Source of the DNA: Salinisphaera sp052044135
Lineage (GTDB): Bacteria; Pseudomonadota; Gammaproteobacteria; Nevskiales; Salinisphaeraceae
DNA: 64,000 bases
Assembly (NCBI RefSeq): GCF_052044135.1
Contig: NZ_JBQDYF010000002.1
Location: 1-64,000 of the forward strand
Direction of reading: 5' to 3'
The position numbers and the translations under genes are program-made. The notes under the pieces were generated by a model. It was not told the origin of the DNA. It did no database searches and worked only from the letters and a program-made list of their open reading frames with translations. The first letter of the stretch is position 1, and each line of letters begins with the position of its first letter. This document shows positions 1 through 8,147 of this stretch, piece by piece.

Positions 1-53
1 GACACGATTTGCGGTCTCCAACGCGGCGCTCGCACGAAACGGCAACAGGCCCT
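1..53. repeat. Right end of a MITE-like repeat (truncated by window edge)
   Basis: Positions 4-53 closely match the right end of the element at 12427-12722. A 23-base core (7-28 here, about 12675-12697 there) is essentially identical, and both copies finish with the terminal inverted repeat CGAAACGGCAAC(A/C)GGCCCT. The rest of this copy lies outside the window. It ends about 50 bp before the PAS kinase gene, so it may carry part of that gene's upstream region. Confidence 0.7.
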
Positions 54-102
54 AGTGCAGACTACAGCATCATAACGCGCCGCTATCTTTCAGGGTGATT
101 CG

Positions 103-1212
103 ATGCCGGATGGGCCTGTGGGTGATAGGCGGCTGTATTTGTTGGCGGATAGTCTGCCGCTTGCGGTGGCTTATCTCGACGATGCCGGGCATTTCCGCTT
201 CACGAACCGCGCCTTCCAGCGTCGCTTCGGCGCGCCCGCGGCCAATAGCCGGCCGTCGCAGTTCTTTGCGGGCCTCTGTTCGCCCGATATCGAGGAATTC
301 CTGGACCGCGCCTTTGCCGAGGGCAAGTCGTTCACCGGCCTGGTTTACTGTAGCCGCGCCGATGAGCCGACCGAGCGCCTGCGTGTTCAGATCGTGCCGG
401 ACGCCGAGGGTGATCGGCTGTGGGGCGCGTTCATGATCTTCGGCCGGATCGAGGACCGGGCCCCGGTGCCGGCCGCGACGCGCGATGACCGGTTCGTGCA
501 GATGCAACGCATGGCCAGGCTCGGCGAGATCGCGGCCGGCATGGCGCACGAGGTGCGTCAGCCGCTGTCGGCGATCAGAAATTACGCCGATGTGCTGCCC
601 CGAATGCTGGAGGCCGGCGAGCCCGCGAGCCGGATCGGCACGCTGGTGCGGGCCATCCAGACACAGGCCACGCGTGCGAGCAACATCATCACCCAGGCGC
701 GCGAGTTGGTGGGCGGGGGTGCGGATACATTCAGCGAATGTGATGTCCTGCAGGTGATCTACAGCAGCATCGAAATCACCGAGCGATCGGCCCGCGCGGC
801 CGACGTGGAAGTGCGTTGCGCCGCCCAGTCGGCGTTGCCGCCCTGTCGCGGGCATGCGGGCCAGCTCGAACAGATTCTGGTCAATCTGATCGGCAACGCG
901 ATCGAGGCGGTCGCGAACAGCGACATCCGGGCGATACGTATTGACGCTGAAGCACTCGACGATCGGGCCATCCGTATTCGTGTCGCCGACACCGGCCCCG
1001 GCGTGCCGGCCGATGATCTGGACGTGATATTTCAGGCCTTTCGTTCCGGCGGCGATGGCATGGGCATGGGCTTGTCGGTCAGTCGTCGACTGGCCGAGTA
1101 TCACGGCGGACAACTCTGGATCGAGCCGGACCGCGAACGCGGCGCCTGTTTCGTACTCGATCTGCCCGCGGATGCGGTTGTGCGCGACTCGGAAAGCGGC
1201 ACAGCCAGCTGA
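103..1212 (+). CDS. PAS-domain sensor histidine kinase, soluble
   Basis: This is a 369-residue histidine kinase with no membrane segment. Residues 10-120 look like a PAS sensor domain. A HisKA dimerisation helix follows with the phosphoacceptor His149 in GMAHEVRQPLSAIRNYAD. The C-terminal HATPase has an N box (NLIGNAIEA), a G1 box (VADTGPGVP) and a G2 box (GMGMGLSVSR). The architecture resembles the NtrB/FixL-type kinases, which are cytoplasmic. No response regulator follows on the same strand, so its partner is probably encoded elsewhere. The start at 103 places the PAS domain at the N-terminus; an ATG eight bases upstream is in another frame. The signal it senses cannot be told from sequence. 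Confidence 0.9.
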   Translation: MPDGPVGDRRLYLLADSLPLAVAYLDDAGHFRFTNRAFQRRFGAPAANSRPSQFFAGLCSPDIEEFLDRAFAEGKSFTGLVYCSRADEPTERLRVQIVPDAEGDRLWGAFMIFGRIEDRAPVPAATRDDRFVQMQRMARLGEIAAGMAHEVRQPLSAIRNYADVLPRMLEAGEPASRIGTLVRAIQTQATRASNIITQARELVGGGADTFSECDVLQVIYSSIEITERSARAADVEVRCAAQSALPPCRGHAGQLEQILVNLIGNAIEAVANSDIRAIRIDAEALDDRAIRIRVADTGPGVPADDLDVIFQAFRSGGDGMGMGLSVSRRLAEYHGGQLWIEPDRERGACFVLDLPADAVVRDSESGTAS

Positions 1213-1689
1213 GCGGCCCGTTTGACCGCAACCGGGGTTGAGGTTGCAGATGGGGGCGGCCGGCCATTTTCGTCCACCGCCCGTGCCGAGCCATCGTCAA
1301 ATCGCCCAGGTGCGGTGCCGTCCCGGGCCGGGCCGGTCATCGAGCCCGTCCTGTCGTCGCTCGCGCCGGTTGCCGTGCTGCGGGCTCGATGTCCTCGGGG
1401 CGCGCGCCGTACATCGCCGAGTGCCCAGGCCCAGCAAGCCATCCGCCGGGCGCGCGTATCGAGTGCGCGCCCATGTTCGGGGCGAGGGACGAACCGCGAT
1501 GCAGCATCGATATGCCGGTCGACCTGTGCAATGCGCACCGTATTCGGTGACCGTCACCGGATGTAGTTCGGCAAACACCAGCCGCCATTGCTCGACCGCT
1601 CGCCGAATCGCGCGACAGCTTCATCGATGCCTTCGGCAGCGGTCGGTGGGCTGGCAGGGGGCCTGGATCGCATCCGCAAGCCAAGTGGT
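1213..1689. other. Gene-poor intergenic stretch
   Basis: This stretch lies between the ends of two convergent kinase genes. Open frames on both strands are Arg/Pro/Ala-rich, mutually overlapping and resemble no family, as expected for random frames in GC-rich DNA. No convincing terminator with a U-tract or repeat was seen. Confidence 0.5.
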
Positions 1690-3150
1690 CTAGGCGAGGG
1701 GCAACTCGAAGGCGGCGACGGTGCCGTGGGTGTCGCTTGTCAGTTCCAGTCGTGTGCCGTGCCGCGTACAGACTTCGGCCACGATCGCGAGCCCGAGACC
1801 GCTGCCGGCATGTCGGCTGCGGGCCTCGCGTGTACGGTAGAAGCGCTGGACGACCAGTCCGATCTCCTCGGCCGGTATGCCGATGCCGGTATCGGTCACC
1901 GTAATGCGGACGCGTTCGCCGGTCACGGCAGCCGAGCAGGTTACCTGGCCGCCGGGGTCGGTCGCGCGCAGGGCATTGTCGACCAGATTGGTCAGCGCCC
2001 GGTCGACGAGTTCCAGGTCGGCGGCGACCGGCAGCGGCTCGACGCAGTCGACTGTCAGCACGATGCCGGCGGCCTCGGCCTCGGGACGGAATTTGTTCGC
2101 GATGTCATGGATCAGTTCGGCCGCCGGAAAAGTCTCGACGTGCAGGGCGCGTTCATCGATATCGATGCAGGCCAGCAGCGAGAGTTGCTCGGCCAGGCGA
2201 GTCAGGCGCGCCACATTGGCGAGCAAGGCATCGACCCCGGGCCGGTTGTGTTCGGGTACGTCCGCCCGGAGTTTCTCGGCATAGCCGCGCAGCGCGGTCA
2301 GCGGCGTGCGGAAATCGTGCGAGAGGCTGGCGACCAGGTCGCGGCGTTGCCGGTCATTCTCGCGTAACGCCGACACCTGGGCTTCGATGGTGGCGGCCAT
2401 GTCGTTGAATGCCCGCGCCGCACGGCCGACCTCGTCGTCGGTCTGCATGGAAAGACGCTGGCTGTGGTCGCCTTCGGCGAAGCGTTGCATGGCGCGCGTG
2501 AGCCGCGAGAAGCGCCGGGTCAGCAAGGCGAACAGCAGCAGGCCAAGGGCGGCGGATACCAGCAGGGCACCCACGCCGGCCACCACCAGCGAACGCGAGA
2601 TACTGCTGGTCTGCCACATGCGCGCCACCGACATATTGGTATCTGCTTCGGGGACGACGAACAGATAGCCGCGATGTCGTTGCGGTCCGTAGTGGATGTT
2701 GGCCACCGAGAATACGTTGCGGCCGTCATCGCACGGCAGATCGGCGTAGACCGGCAGCATCGGCAGATGCGATTGCAGGCGCCGGATCGTGGCGATCGCA
2801 ATCCGGCCGCCCAGCGCGCAGCGGTCGTCTGCCCACGCCCCGACCACCTCGCCCGAGCGGTTGAGCACATAGATCGACAGCGCCGGGTTGATGCTCTTGA
2901 TGTGCTGCACGGCCCGCCGCGCGGGCCGGCTGGTCAGCCCCTCGGACAACGGCCTGGCCAGCCGCGCGGCCAGATGGGAGGCCAGATGCAGCTGATTGCG
3001 CTGCAGCCATTCCCGGCCGAGCAGATCGAACTGGCCGACGGCGATCCAGGCGGTGGCCAGCGACATCACCAGCAGGCTGGCGAGATAGGCCAGCGCCAGG
3101 CGCCCATAGAGGCTACGCGACAGGCGGCGCAGCGTGCGCAGAACGTTCAC
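1690..3150 (-). CDS. Membrane sensor histidine kinase (HAMP, HisKA)
   Basis: This is a 486-residue two-component sensor. A first membrane helix (about residues 17-40) is followed by a periplasmic sensor of about 145 residues, a second helix (about 187-211), a HAMP linker, and a HisKA domain with phosphoacceptor His278 in SLSHDFRTPLTALRGYAE. The HATPase N box is NLVDNALRA, and GIGIP and GSGLGLAIV motifs follow. The gene overlaps the upstream regulator gene by four bases (ATGA), so the two are translationally coupled and form a cognate pair. It resembles BaeS/CpxA-class kinases; the signal is unknown. Divergence from a small Lys/His-rich exported protein suggests an envelope-stress role, which is an inference. 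Confidence 0.93.
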   Translation of the reverse strand: MNVLRTLRRLSRSLYGRLALAYLASLLVMSLATAWIAVGQFDLLGREWLQRNQLHLASHLAARLARPLSEGLTSRPARRAVQHIKSINPALSIYVLNRSGEVVGAWADDRCALGGRIAIATIRRLQSHLPMLPVYADLPCDDGRNVFSVANIHYGPQRHRGYLFVVPEADTNMSVARMWQTSSISRSLVVAGVGALLVSAALGLLLFALLTRRFSRLTRAMQRFAEGDHSQRLSMQTDDEVGRAARAFNDMAATIEAQVSALRENDRQRRDLVASLSHDFRTPLTALRGYAEKLRADVPEHNRPGVDALLANVARLTRLAEQLSLLACIDIDERALHVETFPAAELIHDIANKFRPEAEAAGIVLTVDCVEPLPVAADLELVDRALTNLVDNALRATDPGGQVTCSAAVTGERVRITVTDTGIGIPAEEIGLVVQRFYRTREARSRHAGSGLGLAIVAEVCTRHGTRLELTSDTHGTVAAFELPLA

Positions 3151-3860
3151 GAGGACGGCTGTCGGTCGGCGTCGGTGAAGCGATAGCCCACGCCCCAGAC
3201 GGTCAGGATATAGCGCGGATCGGATGGATCGGCCTCGATCTTGTTGCGCAGCCGGTTGATATGCGTGTTCACGGTATGGTCGAAACCATCGAACTCCGGG
3301 CCCCAGACCGCGTCCAGCAGATCGGAGCGCGAGAACCCGTGGCCCGGATGGCGCGCAAACAACGACAGCAATGCGAACTCCTTGGCCGTCAGCGAGAGCG
3401 GTTCGCCGTGCAGGGTGGCGTAATGAGCATCGATATCGATGACCAGATCGTGCACCGCGATCGGCGCGGCGCCGCGCGGCAGCTGGCCGGCGCCGGCCCG
3501 GGCGTGTCGGCGCAGCAGCGCCGACACGCGCGCGAGCAGTATCGCGCCGTCGAACGGTTTGGTGATGTAGTCATCGGCGCCGATCTCCAACCCATGCACG
3601 ACCTCGCGCGTATCGGCCCGGGCGGTCAGCATGATCAGCGGCAGCGCCGCGTCCGCGGTCCGAATCTCGCGGCAGACCGCCAGACCGTCGATGCCCGGCA
3701 GCATGAGGTCGAGAATCACCAGCGACGCTTCGCGCCAGCGCGACAGTGCCTTTTCGCCGTCGTCGACCCAGATCGCCGGGTAGCCGGCATCGCCCAGTAA
3801 TGCGATCAGCAAGCGCCCGATATCGGGATCGTCTTCGACGCAGAGAATGGGGCGGGTCAC
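3147..3860 (-). CDS. OmpR/PhoB-family response regulator
   Basis: This 237-residue protein has an N-terminal receiver domain with the acidic pocket (CVEDD), phosphoacceptor Asp51 (ILDLMLPG), a conserved Thr (LTAR) and Lys (TKPF). It ends in a winged-helix DNA-binding domain (residues about 130-228) with the typical VNTHINRLRNKIE recognition segment and a VWGVGYRF wing. It is the first gene of a two-gene operon with the sensor kinase, overlapping it by four bases. The promoter region shared with the divergent small exported protein holds an 11-bp inverted repeat at 3911-3955, a likely binding site for this regulator or for another factor. Confidence 0.94.
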   Translation of the reverse strand: MTRPILCVEDDPDIGRLLIALLGDAGYPAIWVDDGEKALSRWREASLVILDLMLPGIDGLAVCREIRTADAALPLIMLTARADTREVVHGLEIGADDYITKPFDGAILLARVSALLRRHARAGAGQLPRGAAPIAVHDLVIDIDAHYATLHGEPLSLTAKEFALLSLFARHPGHGFSRSDLLDAVWGPEFDGFDHTVNTHINRLRNKIEADPSDPRYILTVWGVGYRFTDADRQPSS

Positions 3861-3910
3861 GACTTACTCCGTTACACGATGTATCTACGCTAGCCCAGAG
3901 CAGAGCTCGC

Positions 3911-3955
3911 ATCATCACGAAAGCTTCACGATCGATGTGATCGATTCGTGATGAT
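3911..3955. promoter_or_regulatory. Perfect 11-bp inverted repeat in divergent promoter region
   Basis: ATCATCACGAA (3911-3921) and TTCGTGATGAT (3945-3955) are exact reverse complements separated by 23 bases, which themselves contain CTTCACGATCGATGTGATCG. The site lies about 50 bp upstream of the response regulator start and about 80 bp upstream of the small exported protein start. The position and symmetry fit an operator that could act on both genes. No factor is proven. Confidence 0.55.
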
Positions 3956-4035
3956 TGCCCGGGCCGGGGCGCCTAATCTCAATGCCACGACCCGATACCC
4001 GGGCCGGGATTCGAACAATGACAAAGGAATCGACC

Positions 4036-4257
4036 ATGAACGTTCGCAAGCATGCCGTGATGACCGCCCTGATTCTGGCCCTGTCGACCCTGGGCGTTGC
4101 CGCCACGGCGAGCGCCGCCGAAAGCGCGACATCGGCGCACAAGACCATGACCCATAAAAAGGCCACCAAGCACCACAGCGCGATGGCCCACAAGAAGAAG
4201 ACCAGTCACACCCACAAAAAGCACAAGACCGCCACCAAGGCCAGCAAGACCAAGTAA
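4036..4257 (+). CDS. Small exported Lys/His/Thr-rich protein, Asr-like
   Basis: This 73-residue protein has a signal peptide (residues 1-27, ending ASA-A) and a mature part made almost only of Lys, His, Thr, Ala and Ser (KKATKHHSAMAHKKK and similar runs). Composition and layout resemble the periplasmic acid-shock protein Asr of enterobacteria, but the similarity is one of composition, so the family call is tentative. The ATG at 4036 has a good ribosome site (AAAGGA, 4022-4027); an upstream in-frame ATG at 4018 lacks one. It is divergent from the two-component operon and likely regulated with it through the palindrome at 3911-3955. Confidence 0.75.
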   Translation: MNVRKHAVMTALILALSTLGVAATASAAESATSAHKTMTHKKATKHHSAMAHKKKTSHTHKKHKTATKASKTK

Positions 4258-4274
4258 AACGTCCAGTCTTGATC

Positions 4275-4296
4275 GGCCGGCGGGTTGCCGCCGGCC
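4275..4296 (+). terminator. Stem-loop, possible terminator
   Basis: A perfect 9-bp GC stem (GGCCGGCGG / CCGCCGGCC) with a GTTG loop lies 18 bases after the stop of the small exported protein. The following tract (ATCTTGCCT) is only weakly U-rich, so termination may be inefficient or Rho-assisted. Confidence 0.5.
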
Positions 4297-4604
4297 ATCT
4301 TGCCTGACTCGTGGCCCGAGCTCATGGCCGGGGCTGTTCGGCGCGCCGGGAAGGCGGCCTGTTATTGATCGCGCCGGGGCGGGCCAGAGTGGGCCGGAGC
4401 CCGACTGACGTCAGCGCCAGACGGGCAGGGCGTGCCGCAGCGGCCGGGGCAACGCCGCATCAACTGCCGGCCTTGCGGCGTATATTCAATGGCGCAGTCG
4501 CTGGCGCGCCGAGTATACCGTCGACAAGCATGCGAGCGAGTGCCGCGTCCATGTTGGGCACCCCGATGGCGCGGGCCCCCTGAAGCGATCTGCGGGAGAG
4601 CGAA
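4297..4604. other. Intergenic stretch before the exported msr operon
   Basis: No gene is supported here. The stretch is very GC-rich and must contain the promoter for the msrB-msrA operon at 4605, but no clear -35/-10 pair was identified. Confidence 0.4.
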
Positions 4605-5207
4605 ATGAACCAGCGCATCAACAATCCAAGGCGCCGTTTTCTGATCGGGGCGTCGACCGTGTTCGGCGCCGGTCTGCTGGTGGGCCTGACGCGTTGGTTG
4701 CCCGCCAGCGCCGCGGGTGACAGCCAGGCCGGCACCGAGGCGACCGGGCCGGTAACCATCGTGGCCTTCGACGATCACGGCAAGCGACTGGGCAAGCGTA
4801 CGGTCGAACGCGTAATCAAGACGCCGGCCCAGTGGCGGGCCGAGCTTACCCCGGCTCAATACCATATCCTGCGCGAGCACGGTACCGAGCGGCCGTTTAC
4901 GGGGCGCTACTACAACCCGCCCGAACAGCAGGGCATCTATCGCTGCCAGGGCTGTGGTAACGCGCTGTACGATTCGGCGACGCAGTTCCACTCCGGCACG
5001 GGCTGGCCGAGTTTCTACCAGCCGATCGCGGCCGAGAACGTCACCGAGCACACGGATCACAGCTTCGGCATGACCCGTACCGAGATCGCGTGCACGCAAT
5101 GCGGCGGCCATCTCGGCCACAAGTTCGACGATGGCCCGAAGCCCACCGGCCTGCGCTACTGCATGGATTCGGTCGCCCTGCGTTTCATACCCACGGGCGC
5201 GGCCTGA
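4605..5207 (+). CDS. msrB: Exported peptide-methionine (R)-S-oxide reductase, zinc type
   Basis: This 200-residue MsrB reduces the R-epimer of methionine sulfoxide in proteins. The N-terminus carries a Tat-like signal (PRRRFLIG followed by a hydrophobic stretch ending in ASA, about residues 8-37), so the enzyme should act in the periplasm. Two CxxC pairs (YRCQGCG and CTQCGGH) form the structural zinc site, and the catalytic Cys is in GLRYCMDS near the C-terminus. It is followed 33 bases later by an exported MsrA, with which it forms a two-gene operon. The start at 4605 has a GGGAG ribosome site. Confidence 0.93.
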   Translation: MNQRINNPRRRFLIGASTVFGAGLLVGLTRWLPASAAGDSQAGTEATGPVTIVAFDDHGKRLGKRTVERVIKTPAQWRAELTPAQYHILREHGTERPFTGRYYNPPEQQGIYRCQGCGNALYDSATQFHSGTGWPSFYQPIAAENVTEHTDHSFGMTRTEIACTQCGGHLGHKFDDGPKPTGLRYCMDSVALRFIPTGAA

Positions 5208-5239
5208 CCGCGCCGGGCACGACATCAACGGAGGTTGAT

Positions 5240-5977
5240 ATGCACGCTCGATTGAAACGATCCACGACTTTGGCCGCCCTCGGCGCGGCGGCCGCGGTGG
5301 TGTTGGGGGCCGCGATGTACGACACGCCTGCCCGGTCGGCCGATTCGGTCTACGGGACGCAGGTGCCGGCGGCCCGTGCGCATTTGTCGCGGCCCGGCAG
5401 CCAGACCGCGCAGGCCGTCCTGGCGGGCGGCTGCTTCTGGGGTATGGAAGAAGTGTTCTCGCACGTCAAGGGCGTCACCAACGTCGTGTCAGGCTATGCG
5501 GGCGGGGACAAGGCGCACGCCAATTATTCGGACTCCAGTTCCGGCCGCTACGGCGATGCCGAGGCGGTGCGCATCACCTACGATCCGGCCCGGATCAGCT
5601 ACGCGGATCTGTTGCGAATCTATTTCTCGGTGGCCCACGATCCGACCCAGGTGAATCGCCAGGGCCCGGACCGGGGCCCACAGTATCGCTCGGAGGTCTT
5701 TGCCGCGAGCGCCGGTCAGGCACGGGTCGCCCGGGCCTACATCCGGCAGCTCGATCGCGCGCATGTCTTCCACCGGCCGATCGCGACCCGGGTCAGCGTG
5801 GGCCAGAAGTTCTTCCCGGCGGAGTCGTACCACCAGAACTATGCGGTCAAGCATCCGGACAGCTACTACCTGCGGGTCAACGATGAGCCCAAGGTCGCGG
5901 CGTTGAAAACGCGTTTCCCGGCGCGCTACAGCGCGCAGTTCGCCGAGGGCGGCGGCCAGGCGAACGCCAGCGGCTGA
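5240..5977 (+). CDS. msrA: Exported peptide-methionine (S)-S-oxide reductase
   Basis: This 245-residue MsrA has a Sec-type signal peptide (KRSTTLAALGAAAAVVLG then a polar cut region) and the catalytic motif GGCFWGMEEVF. Other family blocks are present: VSGYAGG, YGDAEAVRITYDP and QYRSEVF. The start at 5240 follows GGAGG at 5230-5234; a longer open frame upstream overlaps msrB and lacks a signal. It acts on the S-epimer of methionine sulfoxide in periplasmic proteins and complements the exported MsrB encoded just upstream. Its 3' end converges on a second, cytoplasmic msr pair. Confidence 0.93.
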   Translation: MHARLKRSTTLAALGAAAAVVLGAAMYDTPARSADSVYGTQVPAARAHLSRPGSQTAQAVLAGGCFWGMEEVFSHVKGVTNVVSGYAGGDKAHANYSDSSSGRYGDAEAVRITYDPARISYADLLRIYFSVAHDPTQVNRQGPDRGPQYRSEVFAASAGQARVARAYIRQLDRAHVFHRPIATRVSVGQKFFPAESYHQNYAVKHPDSYYLRVNDEPKVAALKTRFPARYSAQFAEGGGQANASG

Positions 5978-6071
5978 TTACCGACGATCGCGATGGGGCC
6001 GCCTCGGAGGCCGTAGTTGTGGCGCCGGCATGAGCGCTGCACAGCGCCATGCCGCCGGTGACGCTGTTAAG

Positions 6072-6578
6072 TCAGGCGCTCTTGCGGCGCGGCAAAACCC
6101 AGTTCGGCCGCGGGAAGTGGCAGGTGTATCCGTGCGGGAATTTCTCCAGATAATCCTGGTGTTCCGGTTCGGCCTCCCAGAATTCACCGGCGGGCTTGAG
6201 CTCGGTCACGACCTTGCCCGGCCAGAGACCGGAGGCTTCGACGTCAGCAATCGTGTCTTCGGCAATCTCGCGCTGGGCGTTATCGAGATAGTAGATGCCT
6301 GAGCGATAGGATTCGCCGATATCGTTGCCCTGACGATTTTTCGTCGTCGGGTCGTGAATCTGGAAGAAGAATTCCAGCAACTCGCGGAAGCTGATGCGTT
6401 CGTCGTCGAACACGACTTCAATCGCTTCCGCATGATGGCCATGATTGCGATAGGTCGGATTCGCCATCTCGCCGCCGGAATAACCGACCCGCGTGGCCCG
6501 CACGCCGTCCTTCTGGCGGATCAGGTCCTGCATGCCCCAGAAACAGCCGCCGGCCAGAATGGCTCGTTGTGCGCTCAT
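6072..6578 (-). CDS. msrA: Cytoplasmic peptide-methionine (S)-S-oxide reductase
   Basis: This 168-residue MsrA lacks a signal peptide and starts directly with the catalytic block ILAGGCFWGMQDL. It shows VGYSGG, HAEAIEVVFDDERI and ESYRSGIY, all typical of the family, and has the usual length for the cytoplasmic enzyme. It overlaps the upstream msrB by four bases (ATGA), so the two are coupled. The pair is convergent with the exported pair on the plus strand, with only 94 bases between the two msrA ends. Confidence 0.95.
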   Translation of the reverse strand: MSAQRAILAGGCFWGMQDLIRQKDGVRATRVGYSGGEMANPTYRNHGHHAEAIEVVFDDERISFRELLEFFFQIHDPTTKNRQGNDIGESYRSGIYYLDNAQREIAEDTIADVEASGLWPGKVVTELKPAGEFWEAEPEHQDYLEKFPHGYTCHFPRPNWVLPRRKSA

Positions 6579-7024
6579 CCGATGTCCTCCACCTGATCGA
6601 TATACTCACCGTAGCCCGCGGCGTCCATTTCATCCTTGGGGATGAATTTCAGCGCCGCGGAGTTGATGCAGTAACGCAGTCCGCCGCGATCGGGCGGGCC
6701 GTCGGGGAAAACGTGCCCGAGATGGCTGTCGCCGTGCGCCGAGCGGACTTCGGTGCGGCGCATGCCCAGCGAATTGTCGGTCAGCTCACTGACATGGGCG
6801 GTCTCGACCGGCTTGGTGAAACTCGGCCAGCCACAGCCCGATTCGTATTTGTCCGAGGACGCGAACAGGGGCTCGCCGGACACCACGTCGACGTAGATGC
6901 CCGGTTCCTTGTTATGCAGGTATTCCCCCGTGCCGGGGCGTTCGGTGCCGTTTTCCTGGGTGACGCGATATTGTTCCGGCGTGAGCCGGGATACCGCGTC
7001 TTCGTTCCTGCTGTATTCCGCCAT
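6575..7024 (-). CDS. msrB: Cytoplasmic peptide-methionine (R)-S-oxide reductase, zinc-less type
   Basis: This 149-residue MsrB has the catalytic Cys (GLRYCINS) and the SGCGWPSF and LGHVFPDGP blocks. Unlike the exported paralogue it lacks both CxxC zinc pairs: the corresponding segments read IYVDVVSGEPL and VRSAHGDSH. It therefore belongs to the zinc-less form of the family. No signal peptide is present, so it acts in the cytoplasm. It is the first gene of the coupled msrB-msrA minus-strand unit. Confidence 0.94.
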   Translation of the reverse strand: MAEYSRNEDAVSRLTPEQYRVTQENGTERPGTGEYLHNKEPGIYVDVVSGEPLFASSDKYESGCGWPSFTKPVETAHVSELTDNSLGMRRTEVRSAHGDSHLGHVFPDGPPDRGGLRYCINSAALKFIPKDEMDAAGYGEYIDQVEDIG

Positions 7025-7109
7025 GTCTGTTCCCGATTGACCGCCTGTTCAGCCGATAAAATGATGGCGCGGGTATCAAAATCAAGCCGGGTGCGCCGCG
7101 GCAATCGCC

Positions 7110-8147
7110 TCAACCGCGTGTCTCGACCACGTGGTTGAGCGTCAGATGCTGGATCATCGGGTCGTCGGCGTTGGCTATGATTTCCGATTCGGCTATGACG
7201 TGGGCCCGGCCGGTGATCGTGTTACGCACCACATCCTGCCCCTCGGCATTGTCGCGGGCCACGAATTCGCCCACAAACCGTGTGTTGCGCAACGACACGG
7301 TTTCCAGACGATCGCCCGGTTCGATTTCGCCGCGATGGTTCATCAGCGCCAGACGCGCGGAGGTGCCGGTGCCGGTCGTACTGCGGCAGATCACGCCCGG
7401 ATGCACGTAGGTTGCCGAGCGCGAGCGGTAGAAGCCCCGGGCGGGATTGTCGACCGGGCCCATGAAATGCAGGAACGGCAACGGCCCGACGTCGCCGAGG
7501 CTGTAGTGCGAGAATACGCGATCCGCGCGGATCGCCTCGACAATGGTATGCGCGGCGTCGGCCAGCCGGCGTTCCTCCGGCGCAACTAGCTCGAAGCCGA
7601 GTTCGGTGGCATCGACCAGCGCATAGAAGCCGCCGCTGTAGGCCACGTGATAGGTGATCTCGCCGATGCCCGGCACATCGATGCGGGCGTCGTAGGTATC
7701 GATGTAGCTCGGCAGCCCCTGACAGGTGATCGCCTCCACCACGCCGTCTTTCACCCGGGCCTCGATCTCCACCAGCCCGGCCGGCGCTTCCAGCGTGAAG
7801 TGCTGAATGCCCTCGACCTTTTCCACGATGCCGGATTCGAGCACCGCGGTGGCGGTGCAGATGGTGTTGGAGCCGGAATAGATCGGGTAACCCATCACTT
7901 CCATGATGATGTAGCCGGCGATCGCCCTGGGGTCGCTGGGCGGCACCAGCAGATCCACCGACATCTCCGGAATGCCATAGGGCTCTTCCAGCAACAGGCG
8001 GCGCAGGTCGTCGGCTTCGTCGCGCAGATACACCATCTGGGCGCGCACGGTGTCACCGGGCAGCTCGGGCACGCCGCCCGTGACGATGCGCGAGACATCG
8101 CCGCCGGCATGAGTATCCATCAGGCGAAGGGCGTATTGTCGGGACAT
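7110..8147 (-). CDS. Proline racemase/hydroxyproline epimerase family protein, atypical active site
   Basis: This 345-residue protein aligns along its length with the proline racemase fold. At the first catalytic position, where racemases have MCGH, it reads YSGSN, giving Ser91. At the second, where they have RSPCGTGTSA, it reads RSTTGTGTSA, giving Thr258. Both Cys bases are therefore replaced. Known classes with at least one Cys epimerise proline or 4-hydroxyproline, or dehydrate 3-hydroxyproline; a Ser/Thr pair does not match these, so the reaction is uncertain. The start at 8147 shares one base with the stop of the upstream oxidoreductase (TGATG), showing tight coupling. A longer frame upstream only overlaps that gene. 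Confidence 0.8.
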   Translation of the reverse strand: MSRQYALRLMDTHAGGDVSRIVTGGVPELPGDTVRAQMVYLRDEADDLRRLLLEEPYGIPEMSVDLLVPPSDPRAIAGYIIMEVMGYPIYSGSNTICTATAVLESGIVEKVEGIQHFTLEAPAGLVEIEARVKDGVVEAITCQGLPSYIDTYDARIDVPGIGEITYHVAYSGGFYALVDATELGFELVAPEERRLADAAHTIVEAIRADRVFSHYSLGDVGPLPFLHFMGPVDNPARGFYRSRSATYVHPGVICRSTTGTGTSARLALMNHRGEIEPGDRLETVSLRNTRFVGEFVARDNAEGQDVVRNTITGRAHVIAESEIIANADDPMIQHLTLNHVVETRG

